A program made the translations under genes and the position numbers. The notes beneath the pieces are model-generated. The model searched no databases. It worked only from the letters and a program-made list of their open reading frames with translations, and was not told the origin of the DNA. DNA of 10,199 nt, from NCBI GenBank assembly GCA_003151595.1, contig PLXW01000010.1:44701-54899 (forward strand), given 5' to 3'. Positions 7,025-10,199 of this stretch are shown one piece after another (position 1 is the stretch's first letter; every line of letters begins with the position of its first letter). The DNA is from Myxococcales bacterium. GTDB taxonomy: Bacteria; Myxococcota; Polyangia; Polyangiales; Polyangiaceae.

Positions 7025-8326
7025 ATGCAGCTCACCGACTACCGCGTCGACGAGTGTCGCCGCACGATCCACGCGAAAAATGGCGACGTGCGCGCGCTCC
7101 TTCGCGTGCTCGACGAGCCGCAGCGCGACACGCGCGTGTCGCCCGATGCGCCGCTCTACGGCGTGCCGTACGTGCTCAAAGACACGTGGGACACGGCGGG
7201 CATCATCACCACGGGCGGTTCGTGGCGGCATCGCGAGCGGTTGCCGCGCGAGAGCGGATCGATCCATCGCGCGCTGATGAACGCAGGCGCGGTGATGCTC
7301 GGCAAGTCGAACATGCCGGACCTCGCGCTCTCGAACGAGAGCGACAATCATCTGATCGGCGCGACGAACAACCCGTTCGACCCCACGCGCACCGCCGGCG
7401 GAAGCACGGGCGGGGGCGCAGCCGCGATCGCGACCGGGATGGCGGCGTTCGATTGGGGAGGGGACTTCGGCGGATCGATCCGCACGCCGGCCGCGTGCTG
7501 CGGCATCGTGGGGATCCGGTTGTCGAGCCAGTCGTGGCCGGCGTCGAAGGAGCAGTTCCCGCAGCTCGCCGAGTTCTTCCAGCCGATGCTCGGTATGGGA
7601 CCTCTGGCGAAGACCGTGGAGAGCGTTCGCACCGTGATGCGCGCCGCGCGATCGATGCGCGCCGACATCGGCGAGCCGACGATCCGCCGCAACGACGTCG
7701 TGGTCTACGCGCCCGACGCGGCGACTGACGGCGAGTGGCCGACGTTCACGAGCGACGTGGCGCTGCGCTTGATGCAGACCGGCGTGCGCTTCGACGTCGA
7801 TCGTACGCTGCCGCCGCCGTCGTACGTGAACAATCTGTTCAACGGGTACCTCTCGTCGCACATGGACGAGCTGAAGACGACGAACGAGATCCCGGTGCTC
7901 GACGGCGCCACCGCGGTGCTCGTCGGGCTCGCGTCGCAGGGGAAGCTCGATCGGCGCATTCACGCCAACACCGGCGCGATCTTGCTGCTCGTGCAGACCG
8001 GGAACCTGACGATCTACCGGAACCCGTCGCGCTTCGCGTCGCAGGTCGGCAAGCTCCGTCACGCGATGGATGCGATCTGGTCGAAGGGGCAGCTCGTGAT
8101 CGCGCCGACGGCGACGATCTCGCCGCCGAAGCATGGGCGCGCGCTGTTCGCGTGGAACTGGCAGGCGTTCACCAAGCTGGGGAACCTGACCGATTCGACC
8201 GCCGTCGCGATCCCGTTCGGGAAGTTCGCGACGGGGATGCCGCGATCGCTCCAGATCATGGGGCCGCCGGGATCGGAAGAAGCGGTGCTCGATCTCGCGG
8301 CGCGGTTGGAAGCGGTCGCGCCCTGA
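7025..8326 (+). CDS. Amidase-signature-family hydrolase
   Basis: A 433-aa serine amidohydrolase. The Ser-cisSer-Lys triad is intact: Lys52 in YVLKD, Ser127 in AGGSTGGGAA and the nucleophile Ser151 in DFGGSIRTPA. The core is typical (YGVPYVLKDTWDTAGI; LGKSNMPDLALSNESDNHLIG), as is the end (NLTDSTAVAIPFG, then MPRSLQIMG). The usual GTDTGGS before the nucleophile reads WGGDFGGS, a modest variation. The family hydrolyses carboxamides; specificity cannot be read from sequence. There is no gatB or gatC nearby, so it is not the tRNA amidotransferase GatA. No signal peptide is seen, so it is presumably cytoplasmic. The ATG at 7025 lies 11 bp after the stop of the DHS-like gene, making co-transcription likely. 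A substrate such as an amide of a polyamine or of the DHS-like product is possible but speculative. A REP-like element follows 36 bp after the stop. Confidence 0.94.
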   Translation: MQLTDYRVDECRRTIHAKNGDVRALLRVLDEPQRDTRVSPDAPLYGVPYVLKDTWDTAGIITTGGSWRHRERLPRESGSIHRALMNAGAVMLGKSNMPDLALSNESDNHLIGATNNPFDPTRTAGGSTGGGAAAIATGMAAFDWGGDFGGSIRTPAACCGIVGIRLSSQSWPASKEQFPQLAEFFQPMLGMGPLAKTVESVRTVMRAARSMRADIGEPTIRRNDVVVYAPDAATDGEWPTFTSDVALRLMQTGVRFDVDRTLPPPSYVNNLFNGYLSSHMDELKTTNEIPVLDGATAVLVGLASQGKLDRRIHANTGAILLLVQTGNLTIYRNPSRFASQVGKLRHAMDAIWSKGQLVIAPTATISPPKHGRALFAWNWQAFTKLGNLTDSTAVAIPFGKFATGMPRSLQIMGPPGSEEAVLDLAARLEAVAP

Positions 8327-8362
8327 CTCTGAGCACGGGCACGGGCACCTCTCCGCTCGCTG

Positions 8363-8467
8363 ACCCTCACCCCCGGCCCCTCTCCCGCAAGGGGAGAGGG
8401 GAGGAGAGATCACGCGTTGGCTCCTCCCCCTCTCCCCTTGCGGGAGAGGGGGCTGGGGGGTGAGGGT
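8363..8467. repeat. REP-like double-hairpin inverted repeat between convergent genes
   Basis: The left arm (8363-8401) and right arm (8427-8467) are reverse complements apart from a few bases, with 25 bases between them. Each arm also folds on itself: CCCCTCTCCC pairs with GGGAGAGGGG around a five-base loop (GCAAG on the left, CTTGC on the right), a ten-base stem. The whole can form either two hairpins or one long cruciform. The arm ending in CCCTCACCCC is typical of dispersed GC-rich intergenic palindromes found in many high-GC proteobacterial genomes. It lies between the convergent amidase and PilZ genes; the right arm ends at the base before the PilZ stop codon. It probably acts as a bidirectional terminator or 3'-end stabiliser, although there is no T-run. 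Confidence 0.9.
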
Positions 8468-8812
8468 TCACTCGTCCGCCAGCGTTCCCATGAGCTCGAA
8501 CAGCGCGAACAGCGCCGACGGGTCGCGCGCGTCGAAGGCCACGCCCGCGCGCGAAAGCTCCACGAGGGTCTCGGGGCCGACCCACGCCACGCGCCCCTGA
8601 ATCGCCAGCGGGTCCCACAGCGTCGGCGCGACGAACGACACGGTCACCCGATCACCGACGGAAAGCGGGTCTTTCAGCATCAGGCACGCGCCGCCGATGC
8701 CGAGATCGCGCACGTCGGCCTCGCGTTGCCAGCCGGCGCGCGGGTGCCAGACGACCACTCGAAGTCGGACTTTGCGGCGTGCGTGCGCGCGGAAGCGGGC
8801 CTGCTCGGTCAC
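8468..8812 (-). CDS. Small PilZ-domain protein
   Basis: A 114-aa stand-alone PilZ domain, the c-di-GMP receptor fold. The N-terminal arginine motif R12-R-K-V-R16 fits RxxxR/RRxxR, and the second motif D36-L-G-I-G-G41 fits (D/N)x(S/A)xxG except that Gly38 replaces Ser/Ala. Beta strands follow (VTVSFV at 56-61, IQGRVAWVG at 71-79, AGVAFDA at 89-95), with a C-terminal helix (PSALFALFELMGTL, 98-111). c-di-GMP binding is plausible but the Gly substitution leaves it uncertain. The start is a GTG at 8812: no in-frame ATG or TTG lies nearby, and the region further upstream reads as opposite-strand coding sequence. No SD is evident. The stop is flush against the REP-like element. The gene is divergent from a second PilZ gene with a 120-bp spacer, so the pair may be co-regulated. 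Confidence 0.85.
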   Translation of the reverse strand: MTEQARFRAHARRKVRLRVVVWHPRAGWQREADVRDLGIGGACLMLKDPLSVGDRVTVSFVAPTLWDPLAIQGRVAWVGPETLVELSRAGVAFDARDPSALFALFELMGTLADE

Positions 8813-8860
8813 CGCGCGAGAAGTTAGCAGCTCGCGGGAACGGACGCCCTTGAAGCTGCG

Positions 8861-8889
8861 TTGGCCTTCCGGCGCGCGCCCCTGATACC
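8861..8889 (+). promoter_or_regulatory. Candidate promoter of the membrane-anchored PilZ gene
   Basis: TTGGCC (8861-8866) and GATACC (8884-8889) are exactly 17 bases apart, matching 4/6 and 3/6 of the sigma-70-type consensus. It would give a leader of about 40 bases before the ATG at 8933. This is the only -35/-10-like pair with correct spacing that I found in the 120-bp divergent PilZ spacer. Myxobacterial promoters often diverge from consensus, so this is tentative. Confidence 0.3.
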
Positions 8890-8932
8890 ATCGGCGTGTG
8901 ATGACCCTGACCCAAGGTGCCGGGCAACCGAG

Positions 8933-10199
8933 ATGACCACCGAGGACACGCGCAAAGACAAGCGCGCCAAGATCGTCAGCCTGAACGTTCGTTACAAGAG
9001 CGCGACGGTCGACGAGTTCATCGAGAACCACTCGCACGACGTCAGCAAAGGGGGCTTGTTCATCAAGACCCCGACGCCGTTCCCTCCTGGAACGCTGATC
9101 AAGTTCGAGATCCGCATCGCCGGCGACAAGCCGGTGATCATGGGCGTCGGGCGCGTCGTGTGGAAGCGCGAGCCCAGCCAGGCGGGCGCCGAGCGGCCGA
9201 GCGGGATGGGCGTCAAGTTCATCAAGATCGACGACTCGTCGCGCCACGTGATCGAGCGCGTCGTCGCCGAGAAGGAAGGCGCCGGCTCCGCGTACGCGAC
9301 CGAGAACGAAGACGGCTCGGCGCGCCCCGCACCGCTCGAAGCGGCGAAGGACCCGAGCCTGACGCCGAAGCCGGGATCGATTCGCCCGGGCGAGATCCGC
9401 AAAGAGACGATCATGGGCATCGGCACGTCGGTGCCGCCGCCGAAGAACGACGCTCCGCCTGCCGCCGGCGGGATGTTCCCGTCGAGCGAGCCGGAAGCTC
9501 CGAAGAAGGAGCAGACGGTGATGAAGCAGGCCGCCGAGCTCCTCGAAGAGGCGCTCAAGGAGGCGGGCGGATCGATGGAGGACATCGGGAACAACCCGCT
9601 CTTCGCCGAAGGGAATCGCCTCGAGCCGCGCGTGGGGACGACCGGGCCGGCCATGGATGCGCCGCTCGACAAGGTCGACCGGAAGAAGACGCTGCTCGGC
9701 GTGGCGCCTGCCGCGCAGCCGCCGAAGGCGAGCAGCGGAGGGATGAAGGCCGAGTCGAAGGTCTCGTCCGATCCGCCGAAGCGCTCCTCGGGCTCGCCGC
9801 CGACGACGCGCGAGTCGCCGAGCGCGAAGATGAAGGCCGACGAGCCGGCGCCGACGTCGCGCCAGCGTTCGACCGATCCGCCGCGAAAGTCGACGAGGGC
9901 GGCGGCCGCGGTCGACGACGACGTTCCGCTCAAGAAGTCGAGCAGCGGGATGATGTTCTGGATCGCCGTCGCGGTGGTCGTGCTCGGCGGCGCTGCGTTC
10001 CTCTACAAGGACAACCTGCTCGCGGGGAACACGCCCGTGCCGCCGCAGACGACGATCGCGCCGACGCCTGCGCCGACTCCGACGCCCGCGCCGGTCCCGA
10101 CTCCAATCCCGACGCCGACGCCGGTGATCGCCGACGCCGCGCCGCCCGCCGCCGCGAGCGCCTCCGCCGCCCCGTCCGCGAGCGCGTCCGCGCATCCAC
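8933..10199 (+). CDS. Membrane-anchored PilZ-domain protein (partial, runs off the right edge)
   Basis: At least 422 aa with no stop in the window. Residues 8-112 are a PilZ domain of the TIGR02266 type known from Myxococcus: NVRYKSATVDEF, then H35-D-V-S-K-G-G41 (canonical DxSxxG), LIKFEIRIAG, GRVVWKRE and GMGVKFIKID. The N-terminal arginine motif is degenerate (K10-R-A-K-I14), so c-di-GMP may not be bound. Residues 113-338 are a Pro/Lys/Ser-rich disordered linker containing a predicted helix (198-212) and three similar threonine motifs (ETIMG, QTVMK, KTLLG). A transmembrane helix at 341-357 follows, then a Pro-Thr repeat (370-398) and an Ala/Ser-rich stretch, predicted periplasmic. The ATG at 8933 is chosen because the domain starts immediately; the SD is weak (GAG). 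An 11-codon frame (8901-8936) overlaps the start by ATGA. It may link cytoplasmic signals to envelope or motility machinery. Confidence 0.9.
   Translation, partial: MTTEDTRKDKRAKIVSLNVRYKSATVDEFIENHSHDVSKGGLFIKTPTPFPPGTLIKFEIRIAGDKPVIMGVGRVVWKREPSQAGAERPSGMGVKFIKIDDSSRHVIERVVAEKEGAGSAYATENEDGSARPAPLEAAKDPSLTPKPGSIRPGEIRKETIMGIGTSVPPPKNDAPPAAGGMFPSSEPEAPKKEQTVMKQAAELLEEALKEAGGSMEDIGNNPLFAEGNRLEPRVGTTGPAMDAPLDKVDRKKTLLGVAPAAQPPKASSGGMKAESKVSSDPPKRSSGSPPTTRESPSAKMKADEPAPTSRQRSTDPPRKSTRAAAAVDDDVPLKKSSSGMMFWIAVAVVVLGGAAFLYKDNLLAGNTPVPPQTTIAPTPAPTPTPAPVPTPIPTPTPVIADAAPPAAASASAAPSASASAHP

Noticed and set aside
7025..8326. Amidase as GatA of the tRNA amidotransferase
   Set aside because: No gatB or gatC neighbour, and the region before the nucleophile departs from the usual GatA pattern.
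7010..8413. 467-codon minus-strand open frame opposite the amidase
   Set aside because: No recognisable motif, whereas the plus strand has an intact amidase triad.
8330..8470. CRISPR or insertion-sequence end
   Set aside because: There is a single inverted pair with no spacer-repeat series, transposase or target-site duplication.
8813..10195. Long minus-strand extension of the small PilZ gene to 10195
   Set aside because: Only the last 114 residues resemble a protein family. The rest is Arg-rich and opposite the clear plus-strand PilZ gene, so the GTG at 8812 is taken as the start.

Overview
The window looks like chromosomal DNA from a myxobacterium (phylum Myxococcota, most likely the Polyangia side). 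This is an inference from four things: very high GC with G/C-ending codons, which leaves long spurious open frames opposite real genes; a Hanks-type Ser/Thr kinase with a periplasmic C-terminal domain; a PilZ protein of the type expanded in Myxococcus-like genomes, fused to a transmembrane helix and low-complexity tail; and a Cys-module lipoprotein. No phage, insertion sequence, CRISPR, tRNA or rRNA was seen. Gene density is high and no gene-free stretch exceeds about 210 bp.

Layout. Bases 1-808 (minus) hold the first 21 codons of an exported or membrane protein, preceded by a 228-aa Cys-rich lipoprotein gene. The 57-bp gap between them carries a duplicated Shine-Dalgarno-like block around a small hairpin. 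A 206-bp divergent spacer leads to a plus-strand HD-domain protein (1015-1959). That protein resembles the body of a CCA-adding enzyme without its nucleotidyltransferase head, and it converges with 11 bp to spare on a two-gene minus-strand unit: an outer-membrane beta-barrel-like protein (4053-4724) followed 9 bp later by a transmembrane Ser/Thr kinase (1971-4043). Upstream on the same strand is a SirB1/YchA-family protein with C-terminal TPR-like helices (4829-5704).

Divergent from that, a deoxyhypusine-synthase-family enzyme (5772-7013) and an amidase-signature hydrolase (7025-8326) form a tight pair that may share a pathway, possibly acting on polyamine-like amines. A large REP-like double-hairpin inverted repeat (8363-8467) separates the amidase from a convergent small PilZ gene (8468-8812). 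A second, membrane-anchored PilZ protein starts divergently at 8933 and runs off the right edge.

How they fit together. The right end is a divergent PilZ pair, suggesting c-di-GMP-linked or surface/motility regulation. The centre is a sensor-type kinase co-transcribed with an outer-membrane protein. The deoxyhypusine-synthase-like/amidase pair is the best candidate for unexplored metabolism. No obviously new defence or mobile system was found.
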